Positions 56,892 to 64,000 of a stretch of DNA of 64,000 nt are shown one piece after another (positions within the stretch are counted from its first letter, which is position 1; every line of letters starts with the position of its first letter). This DNA comes from Pseudomonas hygromyciniae (GTDB lineage: Bacteria > Pseudomonadota > Gammaproteobacteria > Pseudomonadales > Pseudomonadaceae): the NCBI RefSeq assembly GCF_016925675.1, contig NZ_CP070506.1, positions 742,501 through 806,500 of the forward strand, in the 5' to 3' direction. A model generated the notes under the pieces. That model saw only the letters and a program-made list of their open reading frames with translations. It did no database searches and was not told the DNA's origin. Position numbers and translations under genes: made by a program.

Positions 56892-56993
56892 CTGTAGGAG
56901 CGAGCTTGCTCGCGAAAAGCGTCAACGATAACGCGGGCTTTCTGGATACACGCGGCGCTCTCAGGTTTTTCGCGGGCAAGCCCGCTCCCACAG
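56892..56993. repeat. REP-type inverted repeat between SulP and LprI genes
   Basis: CTGTAGGAGCGAGCTTGCTCGCGAAAA (from 56892) pairs with TTTTTCGCGGGCAAGCCCGCTCCCACAG (to 56993). It lies between convergent genes and probably acts as a shared 3' hairpin. Confidence 0.85.
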
Positions 56994-56996
56994 AGA

Positions 56997-57380
56997 TCAA
57001 GGCCCGACGAGGTTTTCCAGTTCTTCGGCGCGGGTCTGGGTCATGTCCAGCACACACCCAGAGCCATTGACCTGGTCAATACTGCCGCCGGTCGCGGAGC
57101 CAGCGAAGGCGCAATTGGCATCGCGGTACTTGATCCACAGGCGCTGCACATCCTGCAATTGTTGCTTGCGCGGGCCTTGTTGGGCCTGCAGCGCGGTTTT
57201 GTAGGCGCTGTTCAGGCGCTTGTCCTGGATCTTGGTTTCCTGGGCGTTGCAGCCGACCATCGCGGCGGTGGTGTTGGCGCTGTCCATGCATTTTTGCAGG
57301 GCAGGGCTGCTGTCGGCGGCCATCGTGGTGCCGGACGAGGCCAGCAGTATTGCGCTGATGGCGAGGGTTCTACGGTTCAT
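56997..57380 (-). CDS. LprI/DUF1311-family secreted protein
   Basis: A 127-residue exported protein. MNRRTLAISAILLASSGTTMAA is a signal peptide (cleavage near residue 22). The mature part has the DUF1311 pattern CMDSANTTAAMVGCNAQETKIQDKRLNSAYK...LQDVQRLWIKYRDANCAF with conserved cysteines. Family members include the lysozyme-inhibitor lipoprotein LprI; here the signal has no lipobox. Function is not established. The start at 57380 is set by the signal peptide. Confidence 0.8.
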   Translation of the reverse strand: MNRRTLAISAILLASSGTTMAADSSPALQKCMDSANTTAAMVGCNAQETKIQDKRLNSAYKTALQAQQGPRKQQLQDVQRLWIKYRDANCAFAGSATGGSIDQVNGSGCVLDMTQTRAEELENLVGP

Positions 57381-57629
57381 GACGGCATTCCTGAAGATGA
57401 TTCGGTGTGCAAGTTGAGACCGGGCACGGGCAGTCGAGTTTCCCTTACCGCCTGCAGCGCGCATGTAAGAACTATCCCCTGATTTTCATCCCGGGTCTGA
57501 GGGCATGTCCCAAAGCGACAGCGCTTATCTGTGGGCGAAAATTACTTTCATAAAATTTGAAAAAGCTCATCGGTAATGATTTATGAGTTTCACAACCAAT
57601 TCGACGTGACCCTTTCCGAGGAGTACCGC

Positions 57630-58979
57630 ATGGCCACATCACCTGGCGTCTGGCTGTTGGCATACGCTGCCATCGCCATCATTGCATTGATCGTGCTGAT
57701 TGCACGTTACCGGCTCAACCCGTTTATCGTCATCACCCTGGTGTCCATCGGCCTGGCGCTGCTGGCCGGGATGCCGGCGGATACGATCATGGGGTCGTAT
57801 GAGGCCGGGGTCGGCAAGACCCTGGGGCATATCGCGCTGGTGGTGGCCCTGGGCACGATGCTCGGCAAGATGATGGCCGAGTCCGGCGGTGCCGAGCAGG
57901 TGGCGCGTACCCTGATCAACCGTTTTGGCGAGCGCAATGCCCATTGGGCCATGGTGTGCATTGCCTTCCTGGTGGGGCTGCCGCTGTTTTTCGAGGTCGG
58001 TTTTGTATTACTGGTGCCGATCGCCTTTACCGTGGCCCGGCGCGTGGGGGTGTCGATTCTGATGGTCGGCCTGCCGATGGTCGCCGGTCTTTCGGTAGTG
58101 CATGCCCTGGTGCCGCCGCATCCGGCGGCGATGATGGCGGTGCTGGCCTACAACGCCTCGGTCGGGCAAACCGTGTTGTATGCGATTTTGATCGGCATCC
58201 CCACCGCGATCATCGCCGGCCCGGTGTACGCCAAGTTCATCGTGCCGCGTATCCACTTGCCTGCCGAGAACCCCCTGGAGCGCCAGTTCATCGAGCGCGA
58301 GCCACGTACCCGCCTGCCCAGTTTCGGCCTGACCATGGGCACCATTCTGTTGCCGGTGGTGCTGATGATGATCGGCGGTTGGGCCAACCTGATCTCTACG
58401 CCCGGCAGCGGCTTCAACCAGTTCCTGTTGTTTATCGGCAACTCGGTGATCGCCTTGTTGGTAGCGACCCTGCTCAGCTTCTGGACCCTGGGCCTGGCCC
58501 AGGGCTTCAACCGCGAGTCGATCCTCAAGTTCACCAACGAATGCCTGGCGCCGACCGCCAGCATCACCTTGCTAGTGGGCGCGGGCGGCGGCTTGAACCG
58601 GATCCTGGTGGACGCCGGCGTGACCCATGAAATCCTCGGCATGGCCAATGCCTTCAACTTGTCGCCGCTGGTGATGGGCTGGTTGTTCGCCGCGCTGATG
58701 CGCATTGCCACCGGCTCGGCCACTGTGGCCATGACCACCGCGTCCGGCGTTGTTGCGCCCGTGGCCCTGGGCCTGGGTTATCCACACCCGGAATTGTTGG
58801 TGCTGGCGACCGGTGCAGGCTCGGTGATTTTTTCCCACGTCAACGACGGTGGCTTCTGGCTGATCAAGGAATACTTCAATATGACGGTGATCCAGACCTT
58901 CAAGACCTGGACGGTGCTGGAGACTTTGATTTCGTTGGTCGCCTTCGGCCTGACCTACGGCCTGTCTCTTGTTTTATGA
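57630..58979 (+). CDS. GntP-family permease (gluconate/D-serine type)
   Basis: A 449-residue transporter with about 12-14 hydrophobic segments. GntP features include NPFIVITLVSIGLALLAGMP near residue 30-50, FFEVGFVLLVPIAFTVAR near 120-137, LVPPHPAAMMAV near 160 and SVIFSHVNDGGFWLIKEYF near the C-terminus. Followed by an RpiR regulator and a D-aminoacylase, so it likely imports a D-amino acid, an N-acyl-D-amino acid or a similar hydroxy/amino acid. A GAGGAG site precedes the ATG at 57630; the longer frame from 57576 is less likely. Confidence 0.85.
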   Translation: MATSPGVWLLAYAAIAIIALIVLIARYRLNPFIVITLVSIGLALLAGMPADTIMGSYEAGVGKTLGHIALVVALGTMLGKMMAESGGAEQVARTLINRFGERNAHWAMVCIAFLVGLPLFFEVGFVLLVPIAFTVARRVGVSILMVGLPMVAGLSVVHALVPPHPAAMMAVLAYNASVGQTVLYAILIGIPTAIIAGPVYAKFIVPRIHLPAENPLERQFIEREPRTRLPSFGLTMGTILLPVVLMMIGGWANLISTPGSGFNQFLLFIGNSVIALLVATLLSFWTLGLAQGFNRESILKFTNECLAPTASITLLVGAGGGLNRILVDAGVTHEILGMANAFNLSPLVMGWLFAALMRIATGSATVAMTTASGVVAPVALGLGYPHPELLVLATGAGSVIFSHVNDGGFWLIKEYFNMTVIQTFKTWTVLETLISLVAFGLTYGLSLVL

Positions 58980-59005
58980 GCCTGATCCTGTAACCCGGAG
59001 CCCCC

Positions 59006-59866
59006 ATGGACATCCTCTACCAGATCCGCGCCCGCCAGGATTTCTTCAGCGCTGGCGAAGGGAGAATCGCCCGGCTGATGCTCGATGATGTGGGCTTCGC
59101 CGCATCCGCCAGCCTGGAAGAGCTGTCCCAGCGGGCCGAGGTCAGCACCGCCACCTTGTCGCGCTTTGCCCGCAGCGTTGGTTGCCGGGACCTGCGCGAC
59201 CTGCGCCTGCAACTGGCCCAGGCCAGCGGCGTGGGCAGTCGCTTCCTCGACCCGGCGGGGTTGCCCGAGCAGTCGGCGTTTCATCGGCAGATCCTCGGTG
59301 ATATCGAAGCGACCCTGCGCCAGCATCTGTCGGGCTTCAACCAGGCAGGTTTTGTCGATGCCGTGAACCTGCTGGGCAAGGCGCGGATGATCCACGCGTT
59401 TGGCATGGGCGGCCCGTCGAGCCTGTGCAGCGAAGAATTGCAGGTGCGCCTGGTACGCCTGGGCTACCCAATTGCCGCGTGCCGCGACCCGGTGATGATG
59501 CGGGTCACAGCCGCCACATTGAGCGCCGAGCACGCATTGATTGTCTGCTCCCTCACCGGCCTCACGCCCGAACTGCTGGGCGTGGTGGGGCTGGCGCGCA
59601 ACTATGGGGCACGGATCGTCGCGATCACCCTGGCCGACTCGCCGCTGGCGCAGTTGGCCGACGTACTGCTGCCGCTGCAACCGGCCGAAACCAGTTTTAT
59701 CTACAAACCCACTGCGGCGCGCTACGGAATGCTGCTGGCCATTGACGTGCTTGCCACTGAGCTGGCTCTGGCCAGGCCGGACGACAACCAGGAACGCCTG
59801 CGCCGGATCAAGCTGGCCCTGGACGACTATCGCGGTGGCCCTGACAGCCTGCCGCTTGGAGATTGA
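59006..59866 (+). CDS. RpiR-family transcriptional regulator
   Basis: A 286-residue regulator. The N-terminal RpiR HTH is at about 1-75 (ASLEELSQRAEVSTATLSRFARSVGCRDLRDLRLQL) and a C-terminal SIS domain at about 115-245 (IHAFGMGGPSSLCSEELQVRLVRLGYPI; HALIVCSLTGLTPELLGVV) senses a phosphorylated or acylated ligand in other family members. It lies between the permease and the aminoacylase, one base before the latter, so it is probably the local regulator. Confidence 0.87.
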   Translation: MDILYQIRARQDFFSAGEGRIARLMLDDVGFAASASLEELSQRAEVSTATLSRFARSVGCRDLRDLRLQLAQASGVGSRFLDPAGLPEQSAFHRQILGDIEATLRQHLSGFNQAGFVDAVNLLGKARMIHAFGMGGPSSLCSEELQVRLVRLGYPIAACRDPVMMRVTAATLSAEHALIVCSLTGLTPELLGVVGLARNYGARIVAITLADSPLAQLADVLLPLQPAETSFIYKPTAARYGMLLAIDVLATELALARPDDNQERLRRIKLALDDYRGGPDSLPLGD

Positions 59867-59867
59867 G

Positions 59868-61322
59868 ATGACGTACCACACGCTGATTCGCCAGGCGCTG
59901 ATCATTGATGGTAGCAACACGCCGGGGTATATCGCTGACGTGGGGTTGCGCGACGGGCGTATCGAGACGATCGGCGATTTGTCGGCCGCCCAGGGTGAGC
60001 ATGAGATCGAGGCAAGTGGCCGCGTACTGGCGCCGGGTTTTATCGACGTGCACACCCACGACGACACCGTGGTGATCCGCCAGCCGCAGATGCTGCCCAA
60101 GCTCAGCCAGGGCGTGACCACGGTGATTGTCGGTAACTGTGGCATCAGCGCCTCGCCGGTCAGCCTGCGCGGCGACCCACCGGACCCGATGAACCTGCTG
60201 GGCAAGGCCCAGGCGTTTGTCTATCCGCGGTTTACCGATTACCGCGCCGCCGTGGAACACGCCCAGCCGGCGGTCAACGTCGCTGCGTTGATCGGTCATA
60301 CGGCGCTGCGCAGCAACCATATGGACGACCTGCAGCGCAGCGCCACGCCGACTGAAATCGCGTTGATGCGCGTGCAATTGCACGAAAGCCTTGAAGCCGG
60401 CGCCCTCGGTTTATCCACAGGCCTGGCCTACGCCAGCGCGTTCAACGCCGACACCGACGAAGTGCTGCAACTGAGTGAAGAACTGACCGCGTTTGGTGCG
60501 GTATACACCACCCATTTGCGCAGTGAATTCGAGCCGGTGCTGGAGGCCATGGACGAGGCGTTCCTGATCGGCCGCCATGCCAAGGCCCCGGTGATCATCT
60601 CCCACCTCAAGTGCGCCGGCGCAGGCAATTGGGGGCGCAGTCCGCAGTTGCTGGCGTCTTTGGAGCAGGCGGCGAAGAGCCATCCGGTGGGCTGCGATTG
60701 CTATCCCTATGCTGCCAGTTCCTCGACCCTGGACCTCAAGCAAGTGACCGATGCCTTTCGTATCACCATCACCTGGTCGACACCGCACCCGCAAATGGGT
60801 GGGCGGGATCTGCAGGATATCGCCGCTGCGTGGGACATGTCCTTGATGGACGCCGCCCGCCGCTTGCAACCGGCGGGGGCGGTGTACTACGGAATGGATG
60901 AGGCCGATGTGCAGCGCATCCTCGCCCATCCGCTGTCGATGGTGGGCTCCGATGGTTTGCCGGAAGACCCGTTTCCCCATCCGCGCTTGTGGGGCGCCTT
61001 CCCACGGGTGCTCGGACATTTCAGCCGCGATCTGGGCTTGTTCCCGCTGCACACGGCAGTACACAAAATGACTGGCCTGTCGGCCGCGCGCTTCGGCCTG
61101 GCCGGGCGCGGTGAAATCCGCGAAGGGCACTGGGCCGACCTGGTGTTGTTCGACCCATTGCGGGTGCGGGATGTGGCCGACTTCAAGGACCCGCAACGGG
61201 CTGCCGAAGGGATAGATGGGGTGTGGATCAACGGCGTGCTGAGCTACCTCGACGGGCAGGCGAACGGCCAGCGGGCGGGGCGTTTTCTGGCGCGCAGCGG
61301 GGATTTGCGCGCAGGGTTCTGA
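59868..61322 (+). CDS. N-acyl-D-amino-acid deacylase (D-aminoacylase)
   Basis: A 484-residue amidohydrolase. Metal motif GFIDVHTHDD is at about residues 56-65, followed by GVTTVIVGNCGISASP (conserved Cys ligand of D-aminoacylases), THLRSEF, IISHLKCAG and MVGSDGLPEDPFPHPRLWGAFPRVLG. It hydrolyses N-acyl-D-amino acids to D-amino acids. It forms an operon with the GntP permease and RpiR regulator. The start at 59868 (MTYHTLIRQ) follows a TTGGAG site. The frame upstream (from 59541) is inside the RpiR gene. Confidence 0.9.
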   Translation: MTYHTLIRQALIIDGSNTPGYIADVGLRDGRIETIGDLSAAQGEHEIEASGRVLAPGFIDVHTHDDTVVIRQPQMLPKLSQGVTTVIVGNCGISASPVSLRGDPPDPMNLLGKAQAFVYPRFTDYRAAVEHAQPAVNVAALIGHTALRSNHMDDLQRSATPTEIALMRVQLHESLEAGALGLSTGLAYASAFNADTDEVLQLSEELTAFGAVYTTHLRSEFEPVLEAMDEAFLIGRHAKAPVIISHLKCAGAGNWGRSPQLLASLEQAAKSHPVGCDCYPYAASSSTLDLKQVTDAFRITITWSTPHPQMGGRDLQDIAAAWDMSLMDAARRLQPAGAVYYGMDEADVQRILAHPLSMVGSDGLPEDPFPHPRLWGAFPRVLGHFSRDLGLFPLHTAVHKMTGLSAARFGLAGRGEIREGHWADLVLFDPLRVRDVADFKDPQRAAEGIDGVWINGVLSYLDGQANGQRAGRFLARSGDLRAGF

Positions 61323-61414
61323 TTTCAGGGCGAAGGGCACTAACGTGGCAAGCCCGCTCGCCACAGGTGGGGTGCTTGCTTATAGTGGCTGCTTCAAAAC
61401 AGGGAGCCGTCGCC

Positions 61415-61783
61415 ATGCAGTTAGGAACAGTCACCCCCATCTTGCGGACCTTCGATGAGGCCAAGACTGAGGAGTTTTATATCGGTTTCCTTGGCTTCAA
61501 GGTCGATTGGCAGCACCGCTTCGAAGATAATTTTCCGTTGTACCTGCAAGTGTCGCTCGGTGCCTGTGTACTGCACCTGTCCGAGCACCACGGTGATGCC
61601 TCACCAGGCGCCGCGGTGCGTATCCAGGCCCAGGGGCTGGACGCTTACCAGCAGCAATTGCAGGCCAAGGACTACCGCTTTGCCAAGCCGCAAATCGAAG
61701 AAACACCCTGGGGCACGCGGGAGATGAGCATCAAGGATCCATTTGGCAATCGGCTGGTATTTGTCGAGGAAGGCCAGGCCTGA
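61415..61783 (+). CDS. Glyoxalase/bleomycin-resistance-fold protein
   Basis: A 122-residue vicinal-oxygen-chelate protein. It begins MQLGTVTPILRTFDEAKTEEFYIGFLGFKVDW, contains CVLHLSEHHGD (bleomycin-resistance-like core) and ends MSIKDPFGNRLVFVEEGQA, the classical C-terminal glyoxalase motif. It resembles bleomycin-resistance-like proteins; substrate unknown. GGGAG precedes the ATG. Its last seven codons and its terminator are duplicated at 62435. Confidence 0.82.
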   Translation: MQLGTVTPILRTFDEAKTEEFYIGFLGFKVDWQHRFEDNFPLYLQVSLGACVLHLSEHHGDASPGAAVRIQAQGLDAYQQQLQAKDYRFAKPQIEETPWGTREMSIKDPFGNRLVFVEEGQA

Positions 61784-61861
61784 TCGACAAATGGCAGGCA
61801 ATAAAAAACCGCCTTTGCAGGGCGGTTTTTTATTGCAATCCCAGTTAGTGGCTGGGGTTGC
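61761..61861 (+). repeat. 101-bp duplicated segment, copy A (glyoxalase 3' end plus terminator)
   Basis: It is identical over 101 bp to 62435-62535. It contains the last seven codons and stop of the glyoxalase-fold gene and the terminator that follows. It marks the left edge of a segmental duplication that also carries the small gene at 62274/62772. Confidence 0.92.
61803..61832 (+). terminator. Terminator after the glyoxalase-fold gene
   Basis: AAAAAACCGCC TTTGCA GGGCGGTTTTTT: a strong stem with A/T flanks, able to work in both directions. Confidence 0.93.
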
Positions 61862-62273
61862 GTGCTCAAAGGAAGCAGTGACGTGCGAACAAATACTACT
61901 TATGGTTTTGGGAACTCGCAAGGCTTGGCGACAATCGGCATGGTTCGGTTTTGATGCCTGACTTGATCCAAATACAGATGCAAAAAATGGTAATAAAACA
62001 CTGGGGAACTAAAGAGTGTTTGATGAACGCTCGTCACACCTTGGGCTGGGATCTTGGTTAGTATCGCCCCTGTTCTGCGTTTGTCGTTTGGTAGGTGAGG
62101 CTGGGTATGCGCTCGAATTCTGGACCGACCGCCACGGGCTAGTAATCCGTGCCGGATTCACGCGGGAGGAACCAAAGCCCGGCCGCCTCAAAGGAAGCAG
62201 TGATGTGCATCCCAAGGCTCACATGTTCCGGTAAGTGCGCTGGAGGTAAGGCCCAACTCTAGGAGGGCCGAGT
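61862..62273 (+). other. Spacer of duplication unit 1, upstream of small gene copy 1
   Basis: About 410 bp without a convincing gene. A 22-base sequence starting CTCAAAGGAAGCAGTGA occurs at 61865 and again at 62187 with one mismatch. The second copy is followed by AAGGCTCACATGTTCCGG and GTAAGTGCGCTGGAGG, a module shared with unit 2. A 72-codon ORF (62016-62234) crosses it but is not kept in frame in unit 2, so it is not called. The promoter of the small gene should lie here; none was fixed. Confidence 0.6.
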
Positions 62274-62372
62274 ATGTCCAAGTTTGCACGACGTACGTGG
62301 GACCTCGTAGTGAATTGCCTGCGTGTTTATCACGTCTGGAAATTCCTGCGAGACAGCTTCGATGACCGTTAA
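62274..62372 (+). CDS. Small protein gene, copy 1 (32 aa; possible dual-function RNA)
   Basis: A 32-codon ORF (MSKFARRTWD ... RDSFDDR) with a perfect AGGAGG ribosome binding site 8 bases upstream and a strong terminator 15 bases after the stop. The peptide has a basic N-terminus, a central aliphatic/aromatic stretch (LVVNCLRVYHVW) and an acidic C-terminus, suggesting an amphipathic helix. Copy 2 at 62772 differs in the coding part only by one synonymous base (GTC/GTT). The transcript with its long conserved leader resembles a dual-function small RNA such as PhrS of P. aeruginosa, which carries a short ORF; that comparison is a guess. Confidence 0.65.
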   Translation: MSKFARRTWDLVVNCLRVYHVWKFLRDSFDDR

Positions 62373-62387
62373 GGCGCTGAGAAGCGC

Positions 62388-62419
62388 AGCCGCCCCGGTT
62401 TTGGCCGGGGCGGCTTTTT
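62388..62419 (+). terminator. Terminator after small gene copy 1
   Basis: AGCCGCCCCGG TTTT GGCCGGGGCGGCT followed by TTTT; a perfect 11-bp GC stem. The same structure ends copy 2. Confidence 0.93.
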
Positions 62420-62434
62420 GCTATTCGGTTGGAA

Positions 62435-62535
62435 TTGTCGAGGAAGGCCAGGCCTGATCGACAAATGGCAGGCAATAAAAAACCGCCTTTGCAGGGCGGT
62501 TTTTTATTGCAATCCCAGTTAGTGGCTGGGGTTGC
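62435..62535 (+). repeat. 101-bp duplicated segment, copy B
   Basis: Identical to 61761-61861. It holds an orphan glyoxalase gene tail (VEEGQA and stop) with no gene in front of it, and a second functional-looking terminator (62477-62506). This shows that the duplication began inside the glyoxalase gene. Confidence 0.92.
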
Positions 62536-62771
62536 TATCTCAAAAGACGCAATCGACTCGCGCGGATGTTAGCGCTGTTCATATCGGCCTGCAAGATTGA
62601 GCGATGATCGGTGCTGATGGTTTCTGGCGCTTTTTTTCGCGTCAATTTCAGGTGCAAAAGGCTGCAATAAATCTCCCGGCCACCTCAAAAGACGCAGTCG
62701 ACTAGCGTCCAAAGGCTCACGTGTTCCGGTAAGTGCGCTGGAGGTAAGGCCCAACTCTAGGAGGGCCGAGT
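62536..62771 (+). other. Spacer of duplication unit 2, upstream of small gene copy 2
   Basis: About 236 bp without a gene. A 24-base sequence starting CTCAAAAGACGCA occurs at 62539 and again at 62684 with two mismatches; the second is followed by the conserved AAGGCTCACGTGTTCCGG module. The sequence between the two copies (62563-62683) is unrelated to the corresponding spacer of unit 1. Confidence 0.6.
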
Positions 62772-62870
62772 ATGTCCAAGTTTGCACGACGTACGTGGGA
62801 CCTCGTAGTGAATTGCCTGCGTGTTTATCACGTTTGGAAATTCCTGCGAGACAGCTTCGATGACCGTTAA
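62772..62870 (+). CDS. Small protein gene, copy 2 (32 aa; possible dual-function RNA)
   Basis: A second copy of the 32-codon ORF with identical protein sequence and the same AGGAGG site and leader (CGGTAAGTGCGCTGGAGG ... CCCAACTCTAGGAGG). Only one synonymous change separates the coding parts of the two copies. The upstream spacers differ completely, so both the peptide and the immediate leader look selected or recently copied. A terminator follows at 62885. Confidence 0.65.
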   Translation: MSKFARRTWDLVVNCLRVYHVWKFLRDSFDDR

Positions 62871-62884
62871 GGCCTGAGAAGCGC

Positions 62885-62917
62885 AGCCGCCCCGGTTTTG
62901 GCCGGGGCGGCTTTTTG
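62885..62917. terminator. Terminator after small gene copy 2, shared with the chemoreceptor gene
   Basis: The same AGCCGCCCCGG / CCGGGGCGGCT stem with TTTTT. It ends one base before the stop codon of the convergent chemoreceptor gene, so it may lie within that transcript's 3' end too. Confidence 0.9.
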
Positions 62918-62918
62918 T

Positions 62919-64000
62919 TTACACCCGGAAATGGCTGACCATCTGCTGCAACTGGCTGCCCAAGCGTGCCAACTCGACACTGGACTTGGCGGTCTCGTCG
63001 CTGGCGGTTGCGGTCTGCTCCGACACATCGCGCACATTGACGATGCTGCGGCTGATTTCTTCGGCCACGGCGCTTTGCTGTTCGGCGGCGGCGGCGATTT
63101 GCTGGTTCATCGACTGGATGTTCGACACCGTACGGGTGATGTTCTCCAGGGAGACGCCAGCCTTGCGGGTCAATTCGACGCTGCTGTCGGTCAGGCTGCG
63201 GCTGTTGTTCATCACATTGGCCACTTGCTGGGTGCCATTTTGCAAACCGGCGACCAGGCCTTCGATCTCCTCGGTGGATTTCTGCGTGCGCTGGGCCAGC
63301 CCACGGACCTCGTCGGCCACCACGGCAAACCCACGCCCGGCTTCACCTGCGCGCGCTGCTTCAATCGCGGCGTTGAGCGCCAGCAGGTTGGTCTGTTCGG
63401 CCACGGCCTTGATCACGTCCATCACGCTGCCGATCTTGTTGCTCTCTTGTTGCAGATGGGCCATGGCGTCGGTGGAGCGCGCCACTTCATCGGCCAGGCG
63501 TTCGATCTGGGCGATGGCTTCGGCCACCACCTTGTCGCCTTCGCGGGCCTGGCCATCGGCGGTGGAGGCGGCCTGGGACGCTTGCTCGGCATTACGTGCG
63601 ACTTCCTGCACGGTGGCCGTCATCTCATGCATTGCCGTGGCCACTTGATCGGTCTCGATCTTCTGGCTGTTGACCCCGGCGCTGGTCTGTTCGGTCACGG
63701 CCGACAGTTCTTCGGCGGCGCTGGCGATCTGGGTGACGCCGTCGCGAATACCGGAAATCAGCTCGCGCAAGGTGGTGCCCATGCGCTGGATACCTTGTTG
63801 CAGCACGCCCAGTTCATCGCGGCGGGTCACCCGGATGTTGTGACTCAGGTCGCCAGACGCGATGCGCTCGACCACGGCCAGGGTTTCCTGCAGTGGGCGG
63901 GTGATCTGCCGGGTGATGACCAGCGCGGCGATAATGCCCACCAACAGGGCCAGCACGGTGCTGATCAGTTGCAGGCTACGGGCCTGGACGCTTTCTGCAT
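62919..64000 (-). CDS. Methyl-accepting chemotaxis protein, C-terminal part (5' end outside window)
   Basis: The frame is open through base 64000, so the N-terminal sensor is outside. Visible from the N-terminal side: a membrane segment ([19 protein letters not shown]), a HAMP domain ([26 protein letters not shown]) and the long coiled-coil signalling domain with the hairpin tip motif [34 protein letters not shown]. The tip binds CheA and CheW. The ligand cannot be told without the sensor. The GTG at 63956 is internal, not a start. Confidence 0.93.
   Translation of the reverse strand, partial: AESVQARSLQLISTVLALLVGIIAALVITRQITRPLQETLAVVERIASGDLSHNIRVTRRDELGVLQQGIQRMGTTLRELISGIRDGVTQIASAAEELSAVTEQTSAGVNSQKIETDQVATAMHEMTATVQEVARNAEQASQAASTADGQAREGDKVVAEAIAQIERLADEVARSTDAMAHLQQESNKIGSVMDVIKAVAEQTNLLALNAAIEAARAGEAGRGFAVVADEVRGLAQRTQKSTEEIEGLVAGLQNGTQQVANVMNNSRSLTDSSVELTRKAGVSLENITRTVSNIQSMNQQIAAAAEQQSAVAEEISRSIVNVRDVSEQTATASDETAKSSVELARLGSQLQQMVSHFRV

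Noticed and set aside
59541..59867. N-terminal extension of D-aminoacylase frame
   Set aside because: It lies inside the RpiR coding region and shows no domain; the metal-binding domain starts normally from 59868.
62016..62234. 72-codon ORF ending 39 bp before small gene copy 1
   Set aside because: The corresponding module in unit 2 differs by one base in length and shifts the frame, so the protein is not conserved between copies; no good ribosome binding site is seen.

Overview
The window is a stretch of chromosome from a Pseudomonas, most likely of the P. fluorescens group. The 16S/23S/5S sequences, the recC-recB-recD gene order, the yfiR-yfiN-yfiB signalling operon, the bau and kyn/ant/cat catabolic genes and many intergenic hairpins of the 'GTGGGAGCGGGCTTGC' type all fit that genus. 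Base composition is GC-rich throughout, except in one AT-richer insertion at about 31.46-36.71 kb and in the rRNA operon.

Layout. Bases 1-9.8 kb carry a ChaA-type cation/proton antiporter end, an 8-oxoguanine deaminase, an SDR oxidoreductase, a YigZ protein, a TetR regulator, a nucleobase permease, a LysR regulator and the beta-alanine genes bauA and bauC: a nucleobase and beta-alanine catabolism block. Bases 9.8-15.6 kb are a complete rRNA operon (three tandem promoters, 16S, tRNA-Ile, tRNA-Ala, 23S, 5S, terminator). Then come recCBD (DNA double-strand-break repair), yfiRNB (periplasmic control of a c-di-GMP cyclase), and a valine/propionate-type pair mmsA-mmsB with a divergent LysR regulator.

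Bases 31457-36706 are a compact mobile element: a co-directional, overlapping operon of three tyrosine recombinases plus a small HTH/coiled-coil protein, with no cargo. It interrupts a small cupin gene. The two cupin halves rejoin exactly in frame when the element and one copy of a 6-bp CCACTT junction sequence are removed. This is the best candidate for a less-described system here.

Bases 37.2-51.8 kb form one catabolic supercluster that takes tryptophan to muconolactone: kynB-kynA, an aromatic amino acid permease, antABC with antR, catR with catBCA, kynR with kynU, and a second amino acid permease. Anthranilate released by KynU feeds AntABC, whose product catechol feeds CatA, CatB and CatC.

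Bases 51.8-61.8 kb hold a LysR regulator, a TauE/SafE exporter, an MdaB-like quinone reductase with a LysR regulator, a frameshifted SulP transporter, an LprI-like protein, and a D-amino-acid utilisation set (GntP permease, RpiR regulator, D-aminoacylase) followed by a glyoxalase-fold protein. Bases 61.8-62.9 kb contain a segmental duplication carrying two near-identical 32-codon small genes, each with a strong ribosome binding site and its own terminator. The window ends inside a methyl-accepting chemotaxis protein gene.
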